A DNA stretch of 46,602 nt from Myxococcales bacterium (GTDB lineage Bacteria > Myxococcota_A > Polyangia > Haliangiales > Haliangiaceae): NCBI GenBank assembly GCA_016794545.1, contig JAEUJX010000471.1, positions 1 to 46,602 of the forward strand, written 5' to 3'. The position numbers were made by a program, and so were the translations under genes. The notes under the pieces are model-generated. The model made no database searches. It was not told the DNA's origin and saw only the letters and a list, made by a program, of their open reading frames with translations. This document shows positions 1-9,880 of this stretch, one piece after another (within the stretch, counting starts at the first letter, position 1; every line of letters starts with the position of its first letter).

Positions 1-159
1 GACGCGCTCGATGGGCTCGACGACGCGCTCGACGGGCTCGACGACGCGCTCGACGAGCTCGACGACGCGCTCGATGGGCTCGACGACGCGCTCGATGGGC
101 TCGACGACGCGCTCGACGACGCGCTCGACGAGCTCGACGACGCGCTCGATGGGCTGAAT
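1..159. repeat. 21-bp minisatellite inside the AraC-type gene
   Basis: Near-perfect 21-bp units (gacgcgctcgaYgRgctcgac) start at 1, 22, 43, 64, 85, 118 and 139, with one 12-bp short unit at 106-117. Degenerate copies continue to about 210. The period is a multiple of three, so copy-number change keeps the minus-strand frame open and lengthens or shortens a Ser/Ala/Pro heptad linker. Confidence 0.9.
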
Positions 160-671
160 GGGCTCGACGCGCTCGATGAGCTCGACGGGCTCGACGAGCT
201 CGATGGTCTCGACGTGCTCCATGCTCGGCGCGGGGAGCGCGCGAGCTCGGCAAATCGGCCGACGAACAGGAGCGCGGCCTCGTCCAGGCCCAGATCGGTG
301 GCGCCGTCGGCGGTGGCCTGGGCGAGCTCGCCGAGCACCATCAGCTCGGAGAGCGGAGACCACGCACCGGCCTCGCCGATGCCAAGAGTGTCGGCGAGGC
401 TGTCGTCAAAGTGGAAGGACAGGCACTCGTCGCCGCGCGCGTGATGTTCGTGCGTACAGACGTACTCGGCCCCGGGGCGGCCGACGAGCACGGAGCCGGC
501 GACCAGCTCGTACGGCGTGCCTTCGACGCGGTAGCCGAAACTCCCGCGGCGCACGTACGAGATGCAGTGATCGATGTGGCACTCGGGAACGACGGAGTCG
601 CCGGGGCCCGACGAGCAACGGTAGTCGACGACCCGGATGGGACCGTCGTGGAGCACGCGTGCGGCGACCAC
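1..671 (-). CDS. AraC-type transcriptional regulator, N-terminal part with Ser-rich linker (runs off left edge)
   Basis: Partial gene read right to left from a GTG at 671; its 3' end lies outside the window. Residues about 5-110 look like the cupin-like sensor domain of an AraC subfamily: YRCSSGPGD, ISYVRRGSFGYR, ELVAGSVLVGRPGAEYVCTHEHH, then DECLSFHF. Such proteins normally continue after a short linker into a two-HTH AraC DNA-binding domain. Here the linker, from about residue 152, becomes an in-frame Ser/Ala/Pro tract of at least 70 residues, encoded by a 21-bp minisatellite. The frame stays open to base 1. The HTH domain is not seen, so the AraC call rests on the sensor domain alone. The start is uncertain: TTG at 734 is also in frame. 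The gene is divergent from the lipoprotein gene at 886, with a second repeat between them. Confidence 0.72.
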   Translation of the reverse strand, partial: MVAARVLHDGPIRVVDYRCSSGPGDSVVPECHIDHCISYVRRGSFGYRVEGTPYELVAGSVLVGRPGAEYVCTHEHHARGDECLSFHFDDSLADTLGIGEAGAWSPLSELMVLGELAQATADGATDLGLDEAALLFVGRFAELARSPRRAWSTSRPSSSSSPSSSSSASSPFSPSSASSSSSSASSSASSSPSSASSSPSSASSSSSSASSSPSSASSSPSSA

Positions 672-744
672 GCCCGAGCGTACCTCGCCCCGGGGCGGTG
701 ACTTGGAGAATCTTGCTGCGCTGACTCCGTGCAACGCGCGCGTC

Positions 745-852
745 TCGGCGAGGCACTCGGCGAGGCACTCGGCGAGGCACTCGGCGAGGCACTCGGCGAG
801 GCATTCGGCGAGGCATTCGGCGAGGCATTCGGCGAGGCATTCGGCGAGGCAT
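745..852. repeat. 12-bp tandem repeat, nine units, in a divergent intergenic region
   Basis: Nine uninterrupted copies of a 12-mer: four of tcggcgaggcac (745-792) then five of tcggcgaggcat (793-852). The C/T switch is shared by adjacent units, which fits unit duplication and slippage. It lies between the AraC-type start (671) and the lipoprotein start (886). It is open in several frames but carries no recognisable protein, so it is called noncoding. Confidence 0.92.
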
Positions 853-885
853 TGAAGGATCAGGTCCGGCGTTGCACACTGAGTC

Positions 886-1893
886 ATGCCGTCGCCGCGC
901 TGGCTGCTGTTCGTGCTCGCCGCGTTCGCGTGCGGGCCGAAGGCGCCGCATCAGCCGCTGTATGCGGCCGGGAGCGACAAGGATGACGGGCACGGGCTCC
1001 TCGCGCAGGCGTCGTCGAAGCTGATGACCGGGGCCGAGACCGAGGACGGGTTGCCGGCGCGGCCGGTGACGACGCCGCGGCGCTACATCGACGAGGAGTA
1101 CAGCGGCGAGCCGTACGGCGGTGATCCGTATGGCGGGGCGGCGTATGGCGGCGCGAGCTACGGGTCGTACGTGCCGCCGCCGTGGGGCTATCCGTCGGTC
1201 AACCGGACGCCGCCGTATCAGCAGCAGGTCGGGCTCAGCGGCGTGATCGAGGGGACGGTGACGTGGCGCGGCGCGCTGCCCGCGAAGGTCGTGTCGGCGT
1301 GCGGGCCGATCGAGCCGCTCGCGATCTCCCGCGAGCGCGGCGTCGCGGGCGTGCTCGTGTACATCGAGCGCGTGACGACGGGGCGGGTGTCGCCGAACAC
1401 GCTCGGCGAGCAGCGGCCGGCGATCGTCGGGGGCTTGATCGTGAAGCGCGGGTGCGCGCTCGCACCCCCGCTGCAGGTGGTGAATCCGCTGCCCGCGCAG
1501 CTCGCGATCCACGGGGATGCGACGCGGATGACGCTCGCGATCACCGCGGCGGGGGCGATGAGTGGAGCGAAGGTGCAGGAGCTACAGGAGGGCGGTCGCG
1601 TCGCGTTCCAGTTGAGGCCGGGCGTGACCCGGGTGGAGTCGGAGGACGCGACGATCGGCGCCGCGTTCGCGATCGGCATCGACTCGCCGTACTACGCGAT
1701 CACCGACGAGACCGGGCGGTTCCGGATCGACGAGCTGGCGGCCGGGACGTACGAGATCACGATCGTGCACGCACCGATCCCGACCGTCGCGGGCGGCAAG
1801 CTGACCTACGGCGCCCCCGTCACCGTCCGCCGGACACTGCGCGTCGACGCGGCGCGGACATCGCGGCTGGACGTCGCGCTCGGCGCCAGATAG
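886..1893 (+). CDS. Lipoprotein related to cupredoxin/carboxypeptidase-regulatory-like envelope proteins
   Basis: 335 aa. A signal peptide ends in a lipobox (LAAFACG), so it is probably a periplasm-facing lipoprotein. A low-complexity Gly/Tyr segment follows (about residues 70-105). From about residue 118 the order resembles a family of periplasmic proteins with a degenerate cupredoxin followed by a carboxypeptidase-regulatory-like module: EGTVTWRG, SACGPIE, RGVAGVLVYIE, then SPYYAITDETGRF and AAGTYEITIVHAP. Where copper-binding members have an N-x-D-x-x-x-HN type motif, this protein reads AIHGDATRMT, and no Cys-x2-His-x2-Met is seen, so copper binding looks lost. The substrate is unknown. 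The stop lies one base from the convergent ssb stop. Confidence 0.7.
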   Translation: MPSPRWLLFVLAAFACGPKAPHQPLYAAGSDKDDGHGLLAQASSKLMTGAETEDGLPARPVTTPRRYIDEEYSGEPYGGDPYGGAAYGGASYGSYVPPPWGYPSVNRTPPYQQQVGLSGVIEGTVTWRGALPAKVVSACGPIEPLAISRERGVAGVLVYIERVTTGRVSPNTLGEQRPAIVGGLIVKRGCALAPPLQVVNPLPAQLAIHGDATRMTLAITAAGAMSGAKVQELQEGGRVAFQLRPGVTRVESEDATIGAAFAIGIDSPYYAITDETGRFRIDELAAGTYEITIVHAPIPTVAGGKLTYGAPVTVRRTLRVDAARTSRLDVALGAR

Positions 1894-1894
1894 C

Positions 1895-2353
<459 letters not shown>

Positions 2354-2478
2354 GACGTTCTCGCTTGTTCGTTCAAGTCCCCGCGGGTTGCCCGCAGGTG
2401 TGTTTGGGTCCGAGAACACCACGTTCTCGTCGACGAGTTGGCTGTACCACGCACCTGTGACAGGGTAGAACCTCGTCG

Positions 2479-3237
2479 ATGTACCGATCTCTCCGTGTCT
2501 GTGTGGTCATCCCCGCGTTCAACGAGCGGCAGAAGATCTCGCAGACCGTGGTCACGGTGCCCGACTTCGTCGACGACATCCTCGTCGTCGACGACGCCTC
2601 GAGCGACGACACGGGCGAGCGTGCGATGGAGGCGGCGCGGCGGCGCGTGCGGCCCTCCGGAGTGGAGGTCATCCGGCACGTCCAGAATCGCGGCGTCGGC
2701 GCCGCGATCAGCACGGGGTACCGGCGGGCGCTCGCGCTCGGCGCGGACGTCGCGGTCGTGATGGCGGGCGACGGCCAGATGGATCCCGAGGATCTGCCCG
2801 CGCTGCTCGATCCGATCGCGTCGGGCGAGGCCGGCTACGTCAAGGGCAACCGGTTCGCGCATCCCGACATCTGGTCGGCGATGCCGCCGTCGCGGATCGT
2901 CGGCAACGTGCTGCTGTCGGCGGCGACGAAGGTGACCTCGGGCTATCGCCACGTGTTCGACTCGCAGTGCGGCTACACCGCGATCGCGCGCGAGGCGCTC
3001 GCGAAGGTGCCGCTCGACGAGCTGTTCCCGCGGTACGGATATCCGAATGATCTGTTGAGCCGGCTCCACGTCGCCGGCGTGCGCGTGCTCGACGTGCCGG
3101 TGCGGCCGATCTACGGCGAGCACTGGAGGAGCGGCATCCACCTCGGCACCGTCGTGCACCCGATCCCGTGGGTGCTCCTGCGGTCGTGGGGCACGCGGCT
3201 GGCGGCGCAGGCGCGCAAGCGCACCGCGCGGTCGTGA
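2479..3237 (+). CDS. Family 2 glycosyltransferase (dolichyl-phosphate mannosyltransferase-like)
   Basis: 252 aa with a GT-A fold: [10 protein letters not shown] near residue 7, [15 protein letters not shown] near 35, [19 protein letters not shown], and [15 protein letters not shown] near 96, which carries the metal/nucleotide-sugar acidic residues. Length and motifs match soluble polyprenyl-phosphate sugar transferases; no N-terminal membrane segments are visible. It probably moves a sugar from a nucleotide donor to a lipid carrier or glycan; the specificity cannot be read. It is followed 4 nt later by a GT4 gene, so the two are probably co-transcribed. A TAGAAC box ends 7 nt before the ATG. 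Confidence 0.88.
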   Translation: MYRSLRVCVVIPAFNERQKISQTVVTVPDFVDDILVVDDASSDDTGERAMEAARRRVRPSGVEVIRHVQNRGVGAAISTGYRRALALGADVAVVMAGDGQMDPEDLPALLDPIASGEAGYVKGNRFAHPDIWSAMPPSRIVGNVLLSAATKVTSGYRHVFDSQCGYTAIAREALAKVPLDELFPRYGYPNDLLSRLHVAGVRVLDVPVRPIYGEHWRSGIHLGTVVHPIPWVLLRSWGTRLAAQARKRTARS

Positions 3238-3241
3238 ACCG

Positions 3242-4375
3242 GTGAGGATCGGGCTCGTCACCACGTCGTATCCGCGGTCGGAGCACGATCCGGCGGGCAG
3301 CTTCGTCGCCGCGCACGCACGGGCGCTGCGCACGCTCGGTCACGACGTCGACGTGATCGCGGCCGGTCCGCGCAGCGCCGGCGACGGCGTCGTGCGCCTG
3401 CCCTCGACGCTGTTCGAGCGCGGCGGCGCACCGGATGCGCTCGAGCGCGCGCCGCTCGCGCTCGTCGGACCGGCGATCAGCTTCTCGGCGCGTCTCGCGG
3501 CGGCCGTGGCGATCCGGGCGCGCCGCTGGGACGCGATCGTCGCGCACTGGCTCGTGCCGTCGGCGATCGCCGCGCTGCCGACGCGCGTGCCGCTGCTCGC
3601 GATCGCCCACGGCGGCGACGTCCACACGCTGCGCCGCGCGCGGTTGCTCGCGCCCGTGCTCCACGCGCTGCACCGCCGGGGCGCCGAGCTGGTGTTCGTC
3701 AGCCACGAGCTGCGCGCGATCGCGATCGCCGAGGTGCCATCGCTCGCGGGCTGGCTCGAGCGCGCGACCGTGCAGCCGATGGGCCTCGACGTCGCGCGGT
3801 TCGCGGCGATCGAGCGCGCACCGACGACGCCGCCGACGATCGCGGTCGCGGCGCGGCTCGTCCCGGTGAAGGGCATCGACGTGCTGCTCGCTGCCGCGGC
3901 GCGACTCCGCCGCGAGACGCGCATCGTGATCGCGGGCGATGGACCGGCGCGCGACGAGCTCGAGCGCCGCGCGGCCCGCATCCGCGAGCTCGCACGCCGC
4001 GCGGACGTGCAGTTCCTCGGCAGCGTGGACACGACCGAGCGCGATCGCCTGCTCGGCCGCGCGAGCGTGGTCGTCGTTCCGTCGCGCGTGCTGCCCGGCG
4101 GCCGCACGGAGGGCATGCCGATGATCGCGCTCGAGGCGCTCGCGGCCGGCGTGCCGGTGGTGGCGAGCGAGGTCGGCGGGCTGCGCGAGCTCGCCCCCGC
4201 GGCGCGGCTCGTCCGGCCCGAGGATCCGGGCGCCCTCGCGGCCGCGATCGACGCGGTGATCGCCGCGCCGCCGCCGGCCGCCGTGCTGAAGGCGGCCGTG
4301 GATCACCTGGCCTGGGAGCGCGTCGCGCTGCGCCTCTGCGAAGCGAGCGCGCCGGCCACGCGCCGCGATGCGTAA
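3242..4375 (+). CDS. Family 4 glycosyltransferase (GT-B fold)
   Basis: 377 aa from a GTG. The N-terminal half (IGLVTTSYPRSEHDPAGSFV) is the acceptor-side Rossmann domain typical of GT4 enzymes. The C-terminal half holds the donor-binding domain: AARLVPVKGIDVLL, VIAGDGPARDELE, VQFLGSV and EGMPMIALEALAAGVPVVAS, which includes the E-x7-E type signature. It is expected to be a retaining transferase for a surface polysaccharide or glycolipid. No membrane helix is seen. The start lies 4 nt after the preceding GT2 stop, which supports an operon. Confidence 0.9.
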   Translation: MRIGLVTTSYPRSEHDPAGSFVAAHARALRTLGHDVDVIAAGPRSAGDGVVRLPSTLFERGGAPDALERAPLALVGPAISFSARLAAAVAIRARRWDAIVAHWLVPSAIAALPTRVPLLAIAHGGDVHTLRRARLLAPVLHALHRRGAELVFVSHELRAIAIAEVPSLAGWLERATVQPMGLDVARFAAIERAPTTPPTIAVAARLVPVKGIDVLLAAAARLRRETRIVIAGDGPARDELERRAARIRELARRADVQFLGSVDTTERDRLLGRASVVVVPSRVLPGGRTEGMPMIALEALAAGVPVVASEVGGLRELAPAARLVRPEDPGALAAAIDAVIAAPPPAAVLKAAVDHLAWERVALRLCEASAPATRRDA

Positions 4376-4477
4376 CCAGCTTCGCACCGCGGTCCGACCT
4401 TTACCGAACGAGATTCTCCCAAGTCCAAGAAATCACGTGACGAATCCGTGGCGGCCATGCGATGACATTGCAGTCTA

Positions 4478-5077
4478 ATGGCGGCACAGAGCGTGCTTGA
4501 TGCCGAGCCGATGTCCGAGGGTGCCCGGTACGACGTCAGCGTCATCTTGCCGTTTGGGGACGACGAGGAGTTCGTGGGGATCGCCGTTCGCCGGACCGCA
4601 GAGCACCTGCGGGGCCTCGGCCTGACGTTCGAGATCATCGCGGTCGACGAGGACTCGCACGACAACTCGCACGCCGTGCTCGCGCTGCTCCGCGGCGAGG
4701 TGCCCGAGCTGCGCGTGACGCACGCCTCGGCGCGCGGCCGCGGCATCGATGTCGGCGCCGGCCGGGCACAGGGCACGCTGCTCGTCATCGCATCGCCGGA
4801 TGTCGCGAGCGCCTCGCTCGACGGCGTCGGCGAGGCCTGCCGCCGCCTCCTCGCCAACGACGGCGACGCCGAGGTCGCGCTGTCGAAGTACACCGTCGCA
4901 CATCGCATCCGCGCGCTCGCCGCGTTCCGCGGTGCGCGCCTCCTCGGTCCCGCGATGCACCGGCGCATCCTGAAGCGCCTCCACGTCCAGAGCCTCGTGG
5001 TCCGCGTCGCCGGACCGACGGGCGTCGCCGTGAAGACGGCCGTCAGTCGGTTTCGCGCGTTCGCCCGGTTCGCCTGA
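4478..5077 (+). CDS. Short GT2-like protein with degenerate catalytic motifs
   Basis: 199 aa from the ATG at 4478; an ATG at 4511 (MSEGARYDVSVILPF) is an equally plausible start. The first about 120 residues follow a GT-A/GT2 pattern: DVSVILPFGDDEEF, FEIIAVDEDSHDNSH, then HASARGRGIDVGAGRAQG. Where GT2 enzymes have the metal-binding DxD strand this protein reads VIASPDVASASL, and the acceptor-binding half is largely missing. It is therefore probably non-catalytic, perhaps a decayed or accessory member of the cluster. A 102-bp gap separates it from the GT4 gene, and that gap is visibly more AT-rich than the genes around it. Confidence 0.62.
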   Translation: MAAQSVLDAEPMSEGARYDVSVILPFGDDEEFVGIAVRRTAEHLRGLGLTFEIIAVDEDSHDNSHAVLALLRGEVPELRVTHASARGRGIDVGAGRAQGTLLVIASPDVASASLDGVGEACRRLLANDGDAEVALSKYTVAHRIRALAAFRGARLLGPAMHRRILKRLHVQSLVVRVAGPTGVAVKTAVSRFRAFARFA

Positions 5078-5108
5078 ACGCCCCCCGGCGCCTCGCGTCC
5101 TCGTCTGC

Positions 5109-5114
5109 TAGAGT
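5109..5114 (+). promoter_or_regulatory. Candidate -10 box (TAGAGT) of a leaderless promoter for the M50 protease
   Basis: TAGAGT ends 6 nt before the GTG at 5121. No convincing -35 element and no Shine-Dalgarno sequence are visible. Its placement matches several other genes here and would put transcription start at or next to the start codon. Confidence 0.4.
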
Positions 5115-5120
5115 CGACGC

Positions 5121-6182
<1,062 letters not shown>

Positions 6183-6225
6183 CCCACGGAACCCGTCGCG
6201 CGTGCGGTGTGTGCGAACAACGCCG

Positions 6226-6253
6226 TTGCAGACTCCGCGCGCGCGGCTATACT
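6226..6253 (+). promoter_or_regulatory. Candidate sigma70-type promoter, leaderless, for the VWA-FHA gene
   Basis: TTGCAG at 6226-6231 and TATACT at 6248-6253 are 16 bp apart. The -10 matches the consensus at five of six positions, the -35 at three. Only 7 nt separate the -10 from the ATG at 6261, so the transcript would begin at or beside the start codon. This favours the ATG at 6261 over the upstream in-frame GTG at 6207. Confidence 0.5.
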
Positions 6254-6260
6254 TAGTGTC

Positions 6261-7817
6261 ATGGGGACACCATTCGGGATCGTCGCGGGGTGCGAGTTCA
6301 AGAACGTCGAGCCGGGGAAGTCGGCCCTGTGGGCGAGCATCAAGGTCGAGCCGCGCGGCAAGGCGCTCGAGGCGGAGCGCGCGCCGCTCGCGGTGGCGCT
6401 GGTGATCGACGTCTCGGGCTCGATGCAGGGCGATCCGATCGCCCACGTGCTGAGGAGCTGCGAGCTCGTCGCGGATCTCCTGTCCGCGAGGGACCAGCTC
6501 GCGATCGTGACGTTCTCGACCGCCGCCGGCGTGCGCTGCGGCCTGACGGCGGTCGACGACGCGGGCCGCGCACAGATCAAGGCGTCGCTCGAGGGCGTGC
6601 GCGCCGACGGCAGCACGAACATGCACGGAGGCCTCGAGGTCGCGGCCGGGGTGCTGATGTCGGCGCCCGCCGGGCTGCGCCGCGCGATCGTCCTGCTCTC
6701 GGACGGCCAGCCCAACGTCGGCCTCCAGTCCGCGAGCGACCTCGCGGCGTACGTGAAGTCGCTGAAGCTCGCCGTGTCGACGCTCGGCTTCGGGCTCCAC
6801 CACGACGAGAACGTGCTCGACGCGATCGCGAGCGCCGGCTCGGGTCGCTACGCGTACATCCCGGATCCGGTCGTCGCGCGCGTCGACCTCGCGCGAGCCG
6901 CGCTCGCGCACGGCGGCGTCGTCGCCGATCAGCTCGAGCTGCGCATCGAGCCCGCCGACGGCGTCGAGCTCGTGCAGGTGCTGCCGGCCGCGCAGCTCCG
7001 CCACGGCAAGCAGGGCATCGCGCTGACGATCGGCGACGTGTTCGTCGACGAGCCGCGCTCGCTCGCGCTCGAGCTCCAGCTCGACCTCGGGGCGAACGCG
7101 CGCGGGCGCCTCGCCGAGATCGTGGTCGAGGGGCGCGCGTCCGATGGCACCTCGCACCGCGCGACGGCGACGCTCGACGTCGACATCCGCACCGGTCCGC
7201 GCGTCACCGACAAGGACGCGCAGCGCGAGATCATCCTCGTGCAGGCGGATGCGGCGCGCGCGCAGGCCCGTGCGCAGGCCGACCGCGGCGCGCTGCCGGC
7301 GGCGGCGGCGATCCTGAAGGCGCTGGCCGCGCGGATCGACGCGATCGACGGCTTCGTGCGCGACGACGGATCGGTCATCGCCGACCTGCGCGAGACGCTG
7401 CAGGACGAGATCGAGCAGTACGAGCGCAAGTCGACCGACGTCGAGCGCATGCACCAGCGCAAGGCCTCGATGGCGTACAAGTCGGCGACGCCGGGGATGG
7501 CGATGCCGGCCGCGATGCCCGCGCCCCTCGCCGCGGTGCTGGTCGGCATCGGTGGACCGGTCGCCGGCCAGACCTTCTCGCTGCTCACCGAGAACACGAT
7601 CGGGCGGATCGCGGGCAACGCGATCCCGATCGCCAGTGGTGCCCTCTCCAAGCGACATGCGCGTGTCATGTTTGTCGGCGGCGAGTTCCAGATCGTCGAC
7701 ATGGGGTCGACCAACGGCACGAGCGTCAACGGCAAGCGCGTGACCTCTCGGGCGCTCGCCGACGGCGACCTCGTCGAGGTCGGCGACGCCGTGTTCCGGT
7801 TCCAGCTCCGAGCCTAG
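6261..7817 (+). CDS. VWA and FHA domain protein
   Basis: 518 aa from the ATG at 6261. Residues about 45-220 form a von Willebrand A domain with a complete metal-adhesion site: DVSGSM (Asp about 50), the Thr in GSTNM, and LSDGQPN. A beta-rich segment and a long Ala/Arg helical region (about 320-420) follow. A C-terminal FHA domain comes last: TIGRIAGN, SKRHARVMF, DMGSTNGTSVNG, about residues 440-518. FHA domains bind phosphothreonine, so it is probably a cytoplasmic target or partner of Ser/Thr kinases, plausibly including the kinase at 12838-14100. No signal peptide is present. The cellular role is unknown. Confidence 0.88.
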   Translation: MGTPFGIVAGCEFKNVEPGKSALWASIKVEPRGKALEAERAPLAVALVIDVSGSMQGDPIAHVLRSCELVADLLSARDQLAIVTFSTAAGVRCGLTAVDDAGRAQIKASLEGVRADGSTNMHGGLEVAAGVLMSAPAGLRRAIVLLSDGQPNVGLQSASDLAAYVKSLKLAVSTLGFGLHHDENVLDAIASAGSGRYAYIPDPVVARVDLARAALAHGGVVADQLELRIEPADGVELVQVLPAAQLRHGKQGIALTIGDVFVDEPRSLALELQLDLGANARGRLAEIVVEGRASDGTSHRATATLDVDIRTGPRVTDKDAQREIILVQADAARAQARAQADRGALPAAAAILKALAARIDAIDGFVRDDGSVIADLRETLQDEIEQYERKSTDVERMHQRKASMAYKSATPGMAMPAAMPAPLAAVLVGIGGPVAGQTFSLLTENTIGRIAGNAIPIASGALSKRHARVMFVGGEFQIVDMGSTNGTSVNGKRVTSRALADGDLVEVGDAVFRFQLRA

Positions 7818-7831
7818 GCGCCGCGATGCGC

Positions 7832-7837
7832 TAAGGT
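7832..7837 (+). promoter_or_regulatory. Candidate -10 box (TAAGGT) before uvrC
   Basis: TAAGGT ends 8 nt before the uvrC GTG at 7846, in a 28-bp gap with no Shine-Dalgarno sequence. Same placement as the other short-leader boxes; no clear -35. Confidence 0.35.
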
Positions 7838-7845
7838 TCGGGCCC

Positions 7846-9867
7846 GTGCTGGCCGGCGAGGTCCTCGACCGCATCCCGATGGACCCGGGCGTCTACTTGT
7901 TCAAGGACGCCAAGGGCGCGGTGATCTATGTCGGCAAGGCGAAGAACCTCCGCACGCGCGTGCGGCAGTACTTCCGCGAGGGCGGCGACGAGCGGTTCTT
8001 CGTCGCCGCCGGGTTTCTCGGGCGCGCGGTCGCCGACGTCGAGACCATCGTCGTGTCGTCCTCGAAGGAGGCCCTGCTCCTCGAGAACCACCTGATCAAG
8101 AAGCACCAGCCGAAGTTCAACGTGAAGCTCCGGGACGACAAGCAGTACCTCGTGCTGCGGCTCGTCGATCCGGTCGTCCACGCCTCCGGGGGCGGACAGA
8201 AGCGCGATCAGTTCCCGCGCGTCGAGGTCGTCCGCAACATCCGCGACGATGGGGCGAACTACTTCGGCCCGTACCACTCGGCGACCAGCGCGCGCGAGAC
8301 GCTGCGCACGCTCAACCGCCACTTCCAGCTGCGCACGTGCACCGACCACGTGCTCGAGACGCGCGGCCGCCCGTGCCTGCAGTACCAGATCAAGCGCTGC
8401 TCCGGCCCGTGCGCGGTCGACGTGACGCCGCAGAGCTACGGCGAACAGGTCGACGACGTGAAGATGTTCCTCCAGGGCAAGAACGCGGAGCTGTTGACCC
8501 GCCTCCGCACGCGCATGCAGGCGCGCGCCGAGCGCGAGGACTTCGAGGTCGCCGCGGTGCTGCGCGACTCGATCGCCGCCGTCGAGCGCACGCTCGCGAA
8601 GCAGAACATCGTGCAGGACGACTTCGTCGATCAGGACGTCTGGGGCCTGTATCGCGAGGCCGACACCGTCGAGGTCGTCGTGCTGTTCGTGCGCGCCGGC
8701 AAGCTGGTCGGCCGCCGCGCGTTCGCGCAGAAGGACCAGGAGCTGCCCGATGCCGCGGTGATCGGCGAGCACCTCCAGCAGTACTACGCGACGGGTACGT
8801 ACATCCCCGACGAGGTCGTCGTCGGCGTGGAGCTCGAGGACTCCGAGGTCCTCGCCGAATGGCTCGGGATCTCGCGCGGCAAGAAGGTCAAGATCCTCGA
8901 GCCGCGCCGCGGCGTGCGCGCGAAGCTCGTCGAGCTCGCGGATCGCAACGCGGCCGCGTCCGCGGTCTCGCGGCGTGGCAAGGACGCCGATGCCGAGGCC
9001 TTGCTCGCGAAGGTCGCGAAGCGCCTGGATCTGCACCGCCCACCGCGCCGGATCGAGTGCTTCGACATCGCGCACATCCAGGGCACCGAGACGGTCGCGT
9101 CGATGGTCACGTTCGTCGACGGCGTGCCGGCGCGCTCGCTGTACCGGAAGTTCAAGGTCCGCACCGCCCTGAACAACGACTTCGCGGCGATGTACGAGGT
9201 GCTCACGCGCCGGTTCAAGCGCGCGCGGTTCGAGCGCACCGACGACGACGATCCGGCATGGTCACCGCCCGACCTGCTCGTCATCGACGGCGGCAAGGGC
9301 CAGCTCGGCATGGCGGTCGCGGCCCTCACCGACCTGAAGGTCCCGCTCGGCGGCGACCACGGCCTCGAGGTGATCGGCCTCGCGAAGGAGCGCGACCTCG
9401 ACGCGGGCAGCGCGCCCGACCGGATCTACCGCCGCAACGTGAAGGACTCGATCGCGCTGCGCGCGAACTCACCCGAGCTCTACGTGCTCGCGCGGATCCG
9501 CGACGAGGCCCATCGCTTCGCGAACACGTTCCACCAGGATCGCCGCGGCAAGCAGACGCTGAAGAGCGAGCTCGACTCGATCCCGGGCATCGGCGCGACG
9601 CGCCGCCAGCGCCTGCTCAAGCACTTCGGCAGCGTGCGCGCGGTGCGCCTCGCCTCGATCGAGGACCTCGCGAAGGCGCCGGGCATGAACAGGAAGGCCG
9701 CGGAGCAGGTGCGGTCGTACTTCTCCGAGCGCGAGGGCAACGCGGTGACGAGCACCGAGGCCGCCATCGATCGCGACTTCGACGCGAACGTCGAGGGCCT
9801 CGAAGGCGACACGATCGACAGCGAGCTCGTGGAGTCGCTGCCGGTCGACGACGCCGCGATCGACTGA
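7846..9867 (+). CDS. uvrC: Excinuclease ABC subunit C
   Basis: 673 aa from a GTG. It begins with the GIY-YIG nuclease (GVYLFKDAKGAVIYVGKAKNL, about residues 12-32). Then come the Cys cluster (RGRPCLQYQIKRCSGPC), a UVR motif that contacts UvrB (REDFEVAAVLRDSI), the RNase H-like C-terminal nuclease (RIECFDIAHIQGTETVASM and LLVIDGGKGQLGMA), and tandem helix-hairpin-helix motifs (SIPGIGATRRQRLL, KAPGMNRKAAEQV). It makes both incisions in nucleotide excision repair. Length is slightly above the usual 600-620 because of an acidic C-terminal extension of about 35 residues. It is not next to uvrA or uvrB here. Confidence 0.97.
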   Translation: MLAGEVLDRIPMDPGVYLFKDAKGAVIYVGKAKNLRTRVRQYFREGGDERFFVAAGFLGRAVADVETIVVSSSKEALLLENHLIKKHQPKFNVKLRDDKQYLVLRLVDPVVHASGGGQKRDQFPRVEVVRNIRDDGANYFGPYHSATSARETLRTLNRHFQLRTCTDHVLETRGRPCLQYQIKRCSGPCAVDVTPQSYGEQVDDVKMFLQGKNAELLTRLRTRMQARAEREDFEVAAVLRDSIAAVERTLAKQNIVQDDFVDQDVWGLYREADTVEVVVLFVRAGKLVGRRAFAQKDQELPDAAVIGEHLQQYYATGTYIPDEVVVGVELEDSEVLAEWLGISRGKKVKILEPRRGVRAKLVELADRNAAASAVSRRGKDADAEALLAKVAKRLDLHRPPRRIECFDIAHIQGTETVASMVTFVDGVPARSLYRKFKVRTALNNDFAAMYEVLTRRFKRARFERTDDDDPAWSPPDLLVIDGGKGQLGMAVAALTDLKVPLGGDHGLEVIGLAKERDLDAGSAPDRIYRRNVKDSIALRANSPELYVLARIRDEAHRFANTFHQDRRGKQTLKSELDSIPGIGATRRQRLLKHFGSVRAVRLASIEDLAKAPGMNRKAAEQVRSYFSEREGNAVTSTEAAIDRDFDANVEGLEGDTIDSELVESLPVDDAAID

Positions 9868-9880
9868 CGGCGCGACGCGC

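Noticed and set aside
745..852. CRISPR-like array
   Set aside because: The units are 12 bp, directly adjacent, with no spacers and no cas genes nearby, so it is a simple tandem repeat.
861..877. Sigma54 promoter before the lipoprotein at 886 (TTGCA at 872-876)
   Set aside because: GG and GC are 9, not 10, nt apart and the -24 part matches poorly.
406..1512. Minus-strand 368-codon frame including a run of MPRR repeats
   Set aside because: It overlaps the real lipoprotein gene and the AraC-type gene in other frames; the MPRR run is only the 12-bp repeat read in one frame.
4451..4477. Sigma54 promoter before the degenerate GT2 gene (TTGCA at 4468-4472)
   Set aside because: TTGCA is present, but no GG lies 10 nt before the GC, so the defining spacing is missing.
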